DNA of 52,023 nt from Oscillospiraceae bacterium (lineage in GTDB: Bacteria; Bacillota; Clostridia; Oscillospirales; Acutalibacteraceae). The notes beneath the pieces were generated by a model. That model was not told the DNA's origin. It saw only the letters and a list, made by a program, of their open reading frames with translations, and ran no database searches. Within the stretch, counting starts at the first letter, position 1. Each line of letters opens with the position of its first letter. The stretch lies in assembly GCA_015065505.1 (NCBI GenBank), contig SVQE01000010.1:1-52023 (forward strand), written 5' to 3'. The position numbers and the translations under genes were made by a program. Below, in pieces: positions 40,241-49,420 of this stretch.

Positions 40241-42880
40241 TTGAAAAAACAGATAAAAAAGAGGCTGAAGGCTGCTGTTGCCGTTGTTGTTGCAGCAGGC
40301 ATTGTAACAGGAAGTGCCTGTTTGATTTTTAATTCCGACCGTTTTAAGAAAGGCGATATAGATATGATTAAAAACGACCACACAAAATCATTTGCAACCG
40401 AATACACCGAGCTTGTTGCTTATGCAGGCAATGATGAGGACAGCAAAAGCTGGATGCAGGGAATGGTTACGGGCAACGGCGAAAACGGCGCTGTTATTGC
40501 AGGCTCACCCTACGGCGACACGATTATCTATCAGAATATTAATTTCATTATGCCCTCAAACGACCCGAGATACACTCCCGATGAGGTAACAGGCGAGCTT
40601 GACGATGCAAGACAGGCAGTTATCAATATGGATGATTCGTGGGATATAAACGGCAGAAATCCGTCATATTTCTATGCTTTTCACCCGGGACCTGTTTTAA
40701 GATTCAAGAGCAAAAAGCATATCTGCCGCGATTATATCCGCTGGACTGATTTTGAAACTGCCGAGGTGGGCGTTAAATACACCGATATCAACGGAACATG
40801 GCAGCGAACAACCTTCTCTTCAAGAGAGGATAATGTAACCATCACCAAAATTGAAAAATCAAGCAGCGGCAAAAAGATTAACCTAACCATGTCGCTTGAC
40901 GATTGCTATTCAATGAGGGGCTTCAGGGACGACACCCAGAATATGCGCTATAAAAAGCTTGTTGAGGAAAATGCCGACTACATAGCTCAGATTGCGCATT
41001 ATCCCGATTACGAAAACAGCGAGCTTAAAGAGGGCGGTTACTGCGGCTTTACAAAGATTATCGTTGAGGGCGGCAGAAAGGAAAGAATTGTTCTAGATGA
41101 ATCAAACGATTCCGAAAATGTTGCAAAGGATAAGAATCCTGCCGTTAAAATCAGCGACGCCGATGCTGTTTATCTTATTACGAAGTCTGACAGAACCTTT
41201 GATATGGGAAAGATGGCTGATTTTGAAGGTGCTGAAAGCTATGACTTTCTTGATGAACTGAATGAATATACCTCCTCTGTTGCCGAAAAGTATACAAAGG
41301 ACGGCAAATTCAGCTATGAAAATGCGCTCAAGCCTCATCAGGAAAAGCAGTCCGCGCTCTTCAATGCAGTTAAATTCGACCTCGGAGACGATGAAAATAA
41401 CGCCCTTGCAAACGAAGCTTTGATTAAATCACAGCAGGAAAGCGATAAGCTTATTCCGACCATGGTTGAGCGTGCGTATAATCAGGGAAGATATGCACAG
41501 ATTTGCTGTGCAGGAACAACCTTCCCGAGACTCTACGGAATGTGGACGGGTGAGTGGAATCCTTCGTGGAGGGGCATTTATACAATGGACGCCAATGTTA
41601 ACCTGCAGTCCTCGGGAATGAATACGGGCAATATGCAGGTTGCAGGCGAAAGCTATATTAAATTCGTTCTTAAGCAGATTCCCGACTGGCAGGAAAATGC
41701 AAAGAAGGTTTACGGTATGGAAAACGCCATTCAGGTTCCCGTAAACACCGATGGCGACAGGGCAATGATGGTTGAATACTATAAGCCCTATCCGTTTGAA
41801 TACTGGAATGCAGGCGCAAGCTGGATGCTACTTCCCATATATGAATACTGGGAGTGCTACGGCAACACAACTATTGAATATTCGGGCAAAGAGCTCGACC
41901 TTGAAAACGATATTCTTCTTCCGCTTTTAACAATGCAGTCAAATTTCTGGGAACAGCTTGTAACCCCTGAATACTACACCGATGTAAACGGCAAGGCTTG
42001 CTATAAAAAAGGAAAGAAGAAGCTTGAAAAAGGCGAAAAATACTTAATTGTTCCCTCATATTCACCCGAAAATGCACCGCAGGGATATGATTCACCCATA
42101 ACAGCCAATGCAACAATGGATATTTCTGCTGCAAAGGACGGCATCAGAATGACAATCGAGGTTGAAAAGGCGCTGAAAAAAGACGGCTACGAGGAAAGAA
42201 TTGCAAAGTGGGAAAACCTTATGGCGCTTCTTCCCGATTATAAATATGATGAAACGGGCGCGCTTTGCGAATGGGCTATGGATGAATATAAGGAAAACAA
42301 TAAGCACCGCCACATCAGCCATTTATATGCCGCATGGCCTGCGTTTGAAACTCAGGATAATGAAAAGCTTGCCGATGCCTGCAATCAGGCAATCGAAAAC
42401 AGAAACAAAGAAAATCAGGGCGAGGACGACACAGCGTCTCACGGCTGGGTTCACAAGGCGCTTGTTGGTGCAAGACTTAAAAATTCCGATTCGGTTTATA
42501 ATTCGCTTTATATGCTTATGTCGGATAATCTCTATTACACCTCAATGATGACCGACCATTATACCCACGACGGCTGGGGCGTTTTCTGCACCGATACTTC
42601 AATCGGAACAGTCGGCATTATTGATGAAATGCTTCTTTATTCAAATCCCGGTGAAATTCAGGTGCTTCCTGCGCTTCCGGGTGAGTGGAAGGAAGGCAGC
42701 ATTGAAGGCTTAAGGGCAAGAACAAATGCCGAGGTTAGTATGAAATGGACTGAAAAAGAAGTAAAAATAACAATCACAAGCGATAAAAAGCAGGATATAA
42801 CAGTAAGCGTTTTCGGCGGTGAGGAACAGAAGCTTTCCTTTGCCGAAAATGAAACAAAGGAAATAACCCTGAAAAGATAG
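40241..42880 (+). CDS. GH95-like alpha-L-fucosidase / galactosidase, membrane-anchored
   Basis: 879 aa starting at TTG with AAAGGTGGGTGTGTT before it. KKRLKAAVAVVVAAGIVTGSACLIF is an N-terminal signal or anchor. The N-terminal beta domain has GNGENGAVIAGSPYGDTIIYQN, the GH95 opening pattern. The (alpha/alpha)6 part has CAGTTFPRLYGMWTGEWNPS, DANVNLQSSGMNTGNM, HRHISHLYAAWPA and DTASHGWVHKALVGARL. The C-terminus shows LPALPGEWKEGSIEGLRAR, typical of this family. GH95 enzymes remove alpha-1,2-linked L-fucose or L-galactose with inversion. The region around the NVNL motif is divergent, so specificity is uncertain. The carboxylesterase follows 30 bases later. Confidence 0.82.
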   Translation: MKKQIKKRLKAAVAVVVAAGIVTGSACLIFNSDRFKKGDIDMIKNDHTKSFATEYTELVAYAGNDEDSKSWMQGMVTGNGENGAVIAGSPYGDTIIYQNINFIMPSNDPRYTPDEVTGELDDARQAVINMDDSWDINGRNPSYFYAFHPGPVLRFKSKKHICRDYIRWTDFETAEVGVKYTDINGTWQRTTFSSREDNVTITKIEKSSSGKKINLTMSLDDCYSMRGFRDDTQNMRYKKLVEENADYIAQIAHYPDYENSELKEGGYCGFTKIIVEGGRKERIVLDESNDSENVAKDKNPAVKISDADAVYLITKSDRTFDMGKMADFEGAESYDFLDELNEYTSSVAEKYTKDGKFSYENALKPHQEKQSALFNAVKFDLGDDENNALANEALIKSQQESDKLIPTMVERAYNQGRYAQICCAGTTFPRLYGMWTGEWNPSWRGIYTMDANVNLQSSGMNTGNMQVAGESYIKFVLKQIPDWQENAKKVYGMENAIQVPVNTDGDRAMMVEYYKPYPFEYWNAGASWMLLPIYEYWECYGNTTIEYSGKELDLENDILLPLLTMQSNFWEQLVTPEYYTDVNGKACYKKGKKKLEKGEKYLIVPSYSPENAPQGYDSPITANATMDISAAKDGIRMTIEVEKALKKDGYEERIAKWENLMALLPDYKYDETGALCEWAMDEYKENNKHRHISHLYAAWPAFETQDNEKLADACNQAIENRNKENQGEDDTASHGWVHKALVGARLKNSDSVYNSLYMLMSDNLYYTSMMTDHYTHDGWGVFCTDTSIGTVGIIDEMLLYSNPGEIQVLPALPGEWKEGSIEGLRARTNAEVSMKWTEKEVKITITSDKKQDITVSVFGGEEQKLSFAENETKEITLKR

Positions 42881-42910
42881 AATTAAACATAATGCTTTTT
42901 GGAGGAGATT

Positions 42911-44746
42911 ATGAAAAAAGATAAAGAAAAGAGAAAAAAGATGGGCAGCGTTTTTTATATCATTGTTTTAGTTATTGCATCCCTTGTCGGCTTTGCTTTG
43001 CTTGAACTCGGCAAAAACACCCTGCTTGGATGGGGAATAGTTATTGCCGCATTGGCAGGGCTGATAGTTTTTGAAGTACTGAAAACCAAAAACAACGGAT
43101 TTTTGATTCACCTGCTTCTTGTTGCCTCCTTTTTCGGAATTATTGCAGGGGCGTTTGCGCTTTCAGCTCCTCCCTATAAACGCGTTCCTGCAGTTGATGT
43201 TAAAAACCCCGAAGTAACCGAGGTTGTTTCGGTTAATGAGGGCGATATAACGGGCGTTTTCAACGAGGATAAAAGCGTTGAGGTCTATGCAGGCATTCCC
43301 TATGCCGCACCGCCCGTAGGTGAGCTCAGATGGAAGGAGCCCCAGCCTGCCGAAAAGTGGGAGGGCGTTAAGGCTTGCGACACCTTTGCGCCTATGAGTA
43401 TGCAAAAGCAGGACAGCGAGATAATGAATTCCTTAACTCAGATAGTCGGCTACCGCAATTTTAAAATCAGCCTTAAGGATAACTACCGCGAAGCAGTAAG
43501 CGAGGATTCGCTTTATCTTAATATCTGGAAGCCCGCAGGCGAGGTTAAGGATGCGCCTGTTTTGTTCTTCATTCACGGCGGCTCTTTAACAAGCGGTCAT
43601 TCCTCGTTCAGTGAATACAGGGGCGAGAATTTGGCTAAAAAGGGAATAATTGTTGTTAATTTCGGCTACCGTCTTAATGTTTTCGGATATATGGCAAACG
43701 AAGAGCTTGCCTCTGAAAGCGAAAACAAAACAACGGGCAACTACGGTCTTTTAGACCAGATTGCCGCGCTTAAATGGGTTAACGAAAATATTGCTTCCTT
43801 CGGTGGTGACGCTTCAAAAATAACTATTGCAGGCGAATCGGCAGGCGCTTCAAGTGTAGGCGCGCTCTGCGTTTCACCGCTTGCTAAGGGGCTTTTCAGA
43901 TATGCCATTGCAGAAAGCAGCGGCATAACCCCGAAAACGCCTTATCACACCTTCAGAAATTATAACGACGCTCTTGAACAGGGCAGAAAAACAATGGAAG
44001 AGTTCGGCGCAAAAAGCGTTGATGATTTGCGTAAGCTTTCAGCAGAGGAGCTTGTTAAAACAACCGCAAACAACAGCGCAATGACCGTTGACGGCTATGC
44101 CATTGCAGAGCAGCCCTATCTAACCTATGAAAAGGGCGAGAATAACGAGCAGGCGCTTCTTAACGGCTATAATGCAAACGAAGCGGATGTTTTCAATCTT
44201 TTCACCGAGGTTAATGAAAAGGAATATAAAGAGGGACTTAATACCTTGTTCGGTAAATATGCCGATGAAGCGTTTGAGGCTTATCCCGTCGGAAGTCATC
44301 CGCTTGAATATGAGCTTGCCGTTGAAAAGGGCGGCAGCGCTAAGGGCGAATATAACCATATTCTCGGCGGAACATGGTTTGCCTACAGCCATAAAAAGTG
44401 GAGCGATTATATGGCAGCGCAGGAAAAGCCCGTTTATTTCTATTATTTCAGCAAGGATAACGGCTCCTTGCGCTCGTATCACGCTGGCGAAATGCCCTAT
44501 GCCTACGGCAATTTGTGGCGGCATGGCGATAAATATGATGACAGCGATTTTGCTCTTTCCGAAACAATGCAGAGCTATTGGGTTAACTTCGTTAAAACGG
44601 GCAATCCAAACGGAAACGGCTTACCGCAGTGGAATAAATACACCGCCGAGCAAACAAAGCTCTTGCAGTTTGATAATGAAGTTAAAATGATAGACGACCC
44701 GTATTCAAAGCTTTATCCGATAATTGATAAAGCTCAGAATCAGTGA
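42911..44746 (+). CDS. Type-B carboxylesterase with N-terminal membrane helices
   Basis: 611 aa from the ATG after TTGGAGGAGATT. Three TM helices lie within the first 90 residues (VFYIIVLVIASLVGFALLEL, GWGIVIAALAGLIVFEV, LIHLLLVASFFGIIAGAFAL). The carboxylesterase domain follows: VYAGIPYAAPPVGELRW, EDSLYLNIWKP, FFIHGGSL (oxyanion loop), AGESAGASSVG (nucleophile Ser near residue 310), and SYHAGEMPYAYGNL (His). The topology puts the catalytic part outside. It shares a transcript with the GH95-like gene and ends at a bidirectional terminator. De-acetylation of fucosylated glycans is a reasonable but unproven role. Confidence 0.85.
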   Translation: MKKDKEKRKKMGSVFYIIVLVIASLVGFALLELGKNTLLGWGIVIAALAGLIVFEVLKTKNNGFLIHLLLVASFFGIIAGAFALSAPPYKRVPAVDVKNPEVTEVVSVNEGDITGVFNEDKSVEVYAGIPYAAPPVGELRWKEPQPAEKWEGVKACDTFAPMSMQKQDSEIMNSLTQIVGYRNFKISLKDNYREAVSEDSLYLNIWKPAGEVKDAPVLFFIHGGSLTSGHSSFSEYRGENLAKKGIIVVNFGYRLNVFGYMANEELASESENKTTGNYGLLDQIAALKWVNENIASFGGDASKITIAGESAGASSVGALCVSPLAKGLFRYAIAESSGITPKTPYHTFRNYNDALEQGRKTMEEFGAKSVDDLRKLSAEELVKTTANNSAMTVDGYAIAEQPYLTYEKGENNEQALLNGYNANEADVFNLFTEVNEKEYKEGLNTLFGKYADEAFEAYPVGSHPLEYELAVEKGGSAKGEYNHILGGTWFAYSHKKWSDYMAAQEKPVYFYYFSKDNGSLRSYHAGEMPYAYGNLWRHGDKYDDSDFALSETMQSYWVNFVKTGNPNGNGLPQWNKYTAEQTKLLQFDNEVKMIDDPYSKLYPIIDKAQNQ

Positions 44747-44760
44747 TTTTCTGTAAAAAA

Positions 44761-44794
44761 ACACCGCACAGGATTTTTCCTGTGCGGTGTTTTA
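44761..44794. terminator. Bidirectional terminator between esterase and GH31 genes
   Basis: A 12-bp stem ACACCGCACAGG / CCTGTGCGGTGT with loop ATTTTT, As before and TTTT after. Confidence 0.9.
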
Positions 44795-44801
44795 GTCTTT
44801 A

Positions 44802-46751
44802 TTAAAAGCATTCAATAACATCCGAATCCGATTTAACAAATGCTATGAATTCATCGATTTCGGCTGATGTTTCCCAAAAGCCTTCCGTGAATTTTTCTTT
44901 TGTTTTTGTTAAAATCCATTCGCCCTTCGGAAGATAAACGGTTTTCTTCGTCTGCCCTCTGTTAACAATCGGGGCGAATAAAATATCATCGCCGAACATA
45001 TATTGCTCGCCGAGGCAGTAGCAGTTTTCATCCTCGGGGTAATCGAAAAACATCGGGCGCATAATCGGATAGCCCTTTTCGGCTGCGATTTTCATATGCT
45101 TTTCAATATAGGGTCTGAGGCGTTCGCGAAGGAACACTAAATCCTTTAGAATTGCAAAATTCCTCTCGCCGAAGCTCCAGATTTCATTCGGGTCGCCCGA
45201 AGCCTCTTTAACATCTCTTTTCTTTTCGCCGTGGCGGTTGCGGTTGCCGTGAAGGCGCATAACAGGGCAGAAAACCCCGTATTGAAACCATCTTACAATC
45301 AGCTCGCGGAACTCGTCGCTCTGTGTGTCGCCGCCCCAGAAGCCGCCTATATCAGTGTTCCACCAGGGAATACCGCACATTGCCATATTAAGCCCAGCCT
45401 TAACCTGCTCTGAAAGGCTTTCAAAGGTTGAGGGAATATCACCGCTCCAGACGAGTGAACCGTATTTCTGCGAGCCGAAATAAGCGCATCGAGTCAGAGT
45501 AACGGGCTCTTCATCGCTTATCTGCTTAAAGCCCTCATATGCCATTTTTGAATAGTAATAAGGATAAATCAGCGCGTATTCATCGCCCCTGCCGATATGG
45601 AAGGTTAAGTCCTTGAAATGCTCGGGGTGAATTTCGGGCTCAGCCTCGTCAAACCAAAGCGCGTCAATGCCGTTATCAAGGTAGTTTTCTTTTAATTTGC
45701 TGAAAACAAACTCCCTTGTTTTCGGGTTTGTTACATCAATTTCAGCCTGCGGACCGTAGAAATTGAAAACCTTTCCGGTGCCGTCGGCAGTTTTTATAAG
45801 CATACCGTTTTTCAGCATATAATCATAGTTTTCGCTGTTTTCGTTTATCGTCGGCCACATCGAAACAATAAGCTTTGTTCCCATTTCGTGAAGCTCGTTT
45901 GCCATTGCCTTTATATCGTGCCAATACTGAGGGTCAAATTTATAATCGCCCTGCTCGGTCCAGTGAAAATAATCGCAGATGATTGCGGAAAGGGGAATGC
46001 TCTCAGCCTTGTATCGCCTTGCAACCTCAAGCAAATCCTCCTGCGTTTCATATCTTAAACGGCTCTGCCAGAAGCCCGTTGCCCAGTGTGGCATAACGGG
46101 CGCATAGCCCGTTAAATCGGCGAGAACTTTTGCAGCCTCTTTGGGATTGCCTGCAATAACAACATAGTCGATTTTCCTTGCTGCAAAGGAGGTCCACCTT
46201 GTTCGGTTGTTTGAAAGCTCAACATTGCCGATTGAGGGGTTGTTCCAAAGAAAGCCGTAGCCGAGAGAGGAATAAACAAAGGGAATTGAGCATTTTGCGT
46301 TAACATGGCGCAAATCAAATGAGCTTCCCTTTAAATCAAACTGACCGCTTGCCTCGTGACCGAGTCCGTAGAAATGCTCATTATCGTGGGGCTCAAAGGT
46401 TGCCCTTGAATAATATGTTCCGTTTTCGTTGCTCTCGTAAAAACGAAAGCCCGAATCAAATGCAAGCTCGTGCTTTTCTTCAAGGAAGGGAACGCCGTCT
46501 TTATAAAAGGTAACCTTGCCGCGGCTTTCAAGCTTAACGCAAACAGAGCCGTTTTTTATTTCGGCAAAATGCTCGCTTTCAGTGATATTCATATCAAGCA
46601 TTTTCGGCATAAGCGTGAAATTTTCTTCAAAATATTTTCCGTCGGGGAACGCTTCAAAGCGAAGCGCATTTTCACCGCAGGCGGTTATTCTGATTAAATC
46701 TTCATTGCGTTTATAAATAACTTCATTGTTTTTTAAAGTCAGATTATTCAT
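44802..46751 (-). CDS. GH31 alpha-xylosidase/glucosidase-like enzyme
   Basis: 649 aa. The N-terminal beta-sandwich has EHFYGLGHEASGQFDLKG. The barrel carries FWQSRLRYETQEDLLEVARRY, IICDYFHWTEQGDYKFDP, DALWFDEAEPEI (nucleophile Asp368) and SLVWSGDIPSTF (acid/base Asp438), followed by WNTDIGGFWGG and RLHGNRNR. The CDYFHWT..GDY.FDP and WFDEAEPE patterns are closer to alpha-xylosidases than to starch-type alpha-glucosidases. It has no signal peptide and is probably cytosolic. AAGGAGGATACGCT precedes the ATG. It converges on the esterase gene and acts, by inference, on imported xylose-bearing oligosaccharides. Confidence 0.9.
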   Translation of the reverse strand: MNNLTLKNNEVIYKRNEDLIRITACGENALRFEAFPDGKYFEENFTLMPKMLDMNITESEHFAEIKNGSVCVKLESRGKVTFYKDGVPFLEEKHELAFDSGFRFYESNENGTYYSRATFEPHDNEHFYGLGHEASGQFDLKGSSFDLRHVNAKCSIPFVYSSLGYGFLWNNPSIGNVELSNNRTRWTSFAARKIDYVVIAGNPKEAAKVLADLTGYAPVMPHWATGFWQSRLRYETQEDLLEVARRYKAESIPLSAIICDYFHWTEQGDYKFDPQYWHDIKAMANELHEMGTKLIVSMWPTINENSENYDYMLKNGMLIKTADGTGKVFNFYGPQAEIDVTNPKTREFVFSKLKENYLDNGIDALWFDEAEPEIHPEHFKDLTFHIGRGDEYALIYPYYYSKMAYEGFKQISDEEPVTLTRCAYFGSQKYGSLVWSGDIPSTFESLSEQVKAGLNMAMCGIPWWNTDIGGFWGGDTQSDEFRELIVRWFQYGVFCPVMRLHGNRNRHGEKKRDVKEASGDPNEIWSFGERNFAILKDLVFLRERLRPYIEKHMKIAAEKGYPIMRPMFFDYPEDENCYCLGEQYMFGDDILFAPIVNRGQTKKTVYLPKGEWILTKTKEKFTEGFWETSAEIDEFIAFVKSDSDVIECF

Positions 46752-46847
46752 AGCGTATCCTCCTTTATTCGGGGCTTTCGGTGTGCTTGTTTTACATATG
46801 TATTATATATTTTCCATAAACTGTTTGTCAAACTGTGGCACAAACTA

Positions 46848-46876
46848 TTGACATAACCGATTATTTATTATAAAAT
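46848..46876 (+). promoter_or_regulatory. Sigma-A promoter of the secreted 820-aa protein
   Basis: TTGACA and TAAAAT at 17-base spacing, 38 bases before the ATG, with TGGAGGTAAAATT as ribosome binding site. Confidence 0.82.
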
Positions 46877-46914
46877 ACAAGGTGAAAAATTTTTAATTTT
46901 ATGGAGGTAAAATT

Positions 46915-49377
46915 ATGCAAAAATCATTTAAAAAGGCAATCGCATGTTTACTTGCAGTTCTCATGGTTGTCTTCTCAATGCCTTTCTCGGCATTGGCAGC
47001 TGTCGGCGATTATAATCCCGACATTCAGCTTCAGTTTTCATCATTCTTCAATGCTGAAGACGAAACAGACCCGACTGTAAAGGACGCATCTTCGGATACA
47101 TGTTATGAAAGCTCATGCCTTGCAGCATTCCCGATTCAGTATGATGCTGAAAACGGAACTCTCAAAGCAACAAAAGAGGATATCAGTACTTATAATACCT
47201 TCTGGGAAGCAGACGCAGTTGATGAAGATTGGGTACTTGGCGATGGCGATGTTTTCGCAGTAACAATCAGAATTGATAATGTTGACATTGCTGCATCAGG
47301 TAATATTAACATCAGATTTTCAGACAACATTACCCCTGCAGGTCTTTATTCCTACAAATCAGGTAAAACAACCAAATACGCTTTCGGAACACTTCCCGAG
47401 GGCGGAACCGAGGTTGTTGGATTTATGAAGCCCGTTGCAAAATTCTCGGCAAGCAAGCTTTATGACGGTATGAACGACACCATTCTCGGCGACTTAAGCT
47501 GCATTCAGGAAGACCCGAACGCTGCTGCAGACGACGGTTGGAGCGACGATATGATGAGCGCAACTCTTGTTTGCTCAGGCGACTATGTTAATGTTAGCTC
47601 AATCGATGCTTCAAACGGCTTCTTCAATATTTCAGACGGAACATACAGCGACACAAACGGCTACACTTATAACAATCAGTTCATCGTTGCAACATTTGTA
47701 TTTGAACTTACAGACGCTTCTAAGCCCGTTCGTTTCGCACTTCAGGACCCCACAGGTGAATTCGACAGCGAGCTTAACAACGCTTGCTACTTTGCTAAGA
47801 AGAGCGAAGGTCTTGCAAAAGAAAACGCAACAACCTATGCTCCCAACGGCAAAAATGCAGGCTCAATGAAGATGACCTTTATGGGCAAAAACGATAATAT
47901 CGTAACCGTTACATTCAAGAATGCAGACGGCAGCGTTATTTCTTCAGAAACTTACGCAAAGGGCGATGAATTAGTTGCTCCTGCACTTCCCGAAACAGCT
48001 GTAGGCGAACTCACCCACACAACTTATGCATGGGATACAGAGCTTCCTGCAACAGTTACAGGCAATGCAACATATCAGGTTGTTTCAACAGAGGAAGAAC
48101 ATGATTTCTCAATTGCCCATGTAACTAAGATGCCCACTTGCTCCGAAAAAGGCGTAATGACCTACACTTGCAGCGTTTGCGGTGCAACAACAACGGATGA
48201 AATTGAAAAATCCGCTCATGTTGAGGGAACAGCAGTAAGAGAAAATGAAGTTCCTGCAACCTGTGAAGCTGAAGGCTCATATGATGAGGTTATTTACTGC
48301 ACAGTTTGTAAAGCTGAAATTTCAAGAGAAAAGAAGACTATTGATAAGCTTCCTCACAGCTATGCTGCAGTTGTAACAGCTCCCACCTGCACAGAGCAGG
48401 GCTACACAACCTACACCTGTTCAGAATGCGGCGACAGCTACACAGGCGACTACACAACTGCACTCGGTCACGATTATGTTGCTGTTGTAACAGATCCCAC
48501 CTGCACAGCACAGGGATATACAACACATACTTGCTCAAGATGTCCCGACAGCTATGTTGATACTTACACCGACGCACTCGGTCATACAAATGCAGAAGCA
48601 GTTAAGGAAAATGAAGTAGCAGCAACCTGCACAGAGGGCGGTTCATACGACGAGGTTGTTTACTGCTCAAGATGTAAGATTGAACTTTCAAGAGAAGCTA
48701 AAACAACAGACGCTCTCGGTCACACACCTGCAGCTGCAGTAACAGAAAATAAAGTTGCAGCAACATATGATAAAGCAGGTTCATATGACGAGGTTGTTTA
48801 TTGCTCGGTATGTAATGAAGAGCTTTCAAGAGAAAAGAAGACCATTGCTAAGCTTCCAAAGACCTCACTTGCAAAAGCAACCGTAACAGGCGTTGCAGAT
48901 AAGGTATACACAGGCTCAGCAATCAAGCCTGCAGTAACAGTTAAGCTCGGTTCAACAACTCTTAAGAACGGAACTGACTATACAGTTACATACACCAACA
49001 ACAAGAATGTTGGCAAGGCAACCGTAACAATTACAGGTATTAAGAAGTATTCAGGCACCATTAAGAAGACCTTCAAGATTAATCCTAAAGCAACAAAGCT
49101 CACAAGCGTAGCTGCAGCATCTAAGGGCTTCACAGCAAAATGGAGCAAGCTTACAACTCAGACAACGGGTTACGAGATTCAGTATGCAACCGACAGCAAG
49201 TTCACAAAGAACAAGAAGACAGTTACAATCACAAAGAACTCAACAACCTCAAAGAAGGTAACAAAGCTTACAGCAAAGAAGAAGTATTATGTAAGAATCA
49301 GAACATATAAGACCGTAAGCGGAACTAAGTATTATTCAGCATGGTCAGCTTCTAAGACTGTAACAACAAAGAAATAG
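46915..49377 (+). CDS. Secreted multidomain protein with CxxC repeats and FnIII end
   Basis: 820 aa. The signal peptide is KAIACLLAVLMVVFSMPFSALA, very like that of the giant protein at 14443. Residues about 30-320 form a beta-rich domain with a cohesin/carbohydrate-module feel, not assigned. Five repeats of the form TCTEQGYTTYTCSECGDSY or ATCTEGGSYDEVVYC (about 395-650) carry CxxC pairs and may bind metal or form disulfides. A Big-like domain (KVYTGSAIKPAVTVKLG) and a FnIII domain (GYEIQYATDSKFTKNK, YYVRIRTYKTVSG) finish the protein. Codons shift towards ACA, GCA and AAG with few rare choices, suggesting high expression. It is probably an abundant surface or matrix protein. Confidence 0.8.
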   Translation: MQKSFKKAIACLLAVLMVVFSMPFSALAAVGDYNPDIQLQFSSFFNAEDETDPTVKDASSDTCYESSCLAAFPIQYDAENGTLKATKEDISTYNTFWEADAVDEDWVLGDGDVFAVTIRIDNVDIAASGNINIRFSDNITPAGLYSYKSGKTTKYAFGTLPEGGTEVVGFMKPVAKFSASKLYDGMNDTILGDLSCIQEDPNAAADDGWSDDMMSATLVCSGDYVNVSSIDASNGFFNISDGTYSDTNGYTYNNQFIVATFVFELTDASKPVRFALQDPTGEFDSELNNACYFAKKSEGLAKENATTYAPNGKNAGSMKMTFMGKNDNIVTVTFKNADGSVISSETYAKGDELVAPALPETAVGELTHTTYAWDTELPATVTGNATYQVVSTEEEHDFSIAHVTKMPTCSEKGVMTYTCSVCGATTTDEIEKSAHVEGTAVRENEVPATCEAEGSYDEVIYCTVCKAEISREKKTIDKLPHSYAAVVTAPTCTEQGYTTYTCSECGDSYTGDYTTALGHDYVAVVTDPTCTAQGYTTHTCSRCPDSYVDTYTDALGHTNAEAVKENEVAATCTEGGSYDEVVYCSRCKIELSREAKTTDALGHTPAAAVTENKVAATYDKAGSYDEVVYCSVCNEELSREKKTIAKLPKTSLAKATVTGVADKVYTGSAIKPAVTVKLGSTTLKNGTDYTVTYTNNKNVGKATVTITGIKKYSGTIKKTFKINPKATKLTSVAAASKGFTAKWSKLTTQTTGYEIQYATDSKFTKNKKTVTITKNSTTSKKVTKLTAKKKYYVRIRTYKTVSGTKYYSAWSASKTVTTKK

Positions 49378-49392
49378 TGACCGGTGATCAGT

Positions 49393-49419
49393 AAGGGCGG
49401 ATATCATCCGCCCTTTTTT
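49393..49419 (+). terminator. Terminator of the 820-aa protein gene
   Basis: AAGGGCGGAT / ATCCGCCCTT stem with a 3-nt loop and TTTTTT. Confidence 0.88.
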
Positions 49420-49420
49420 A

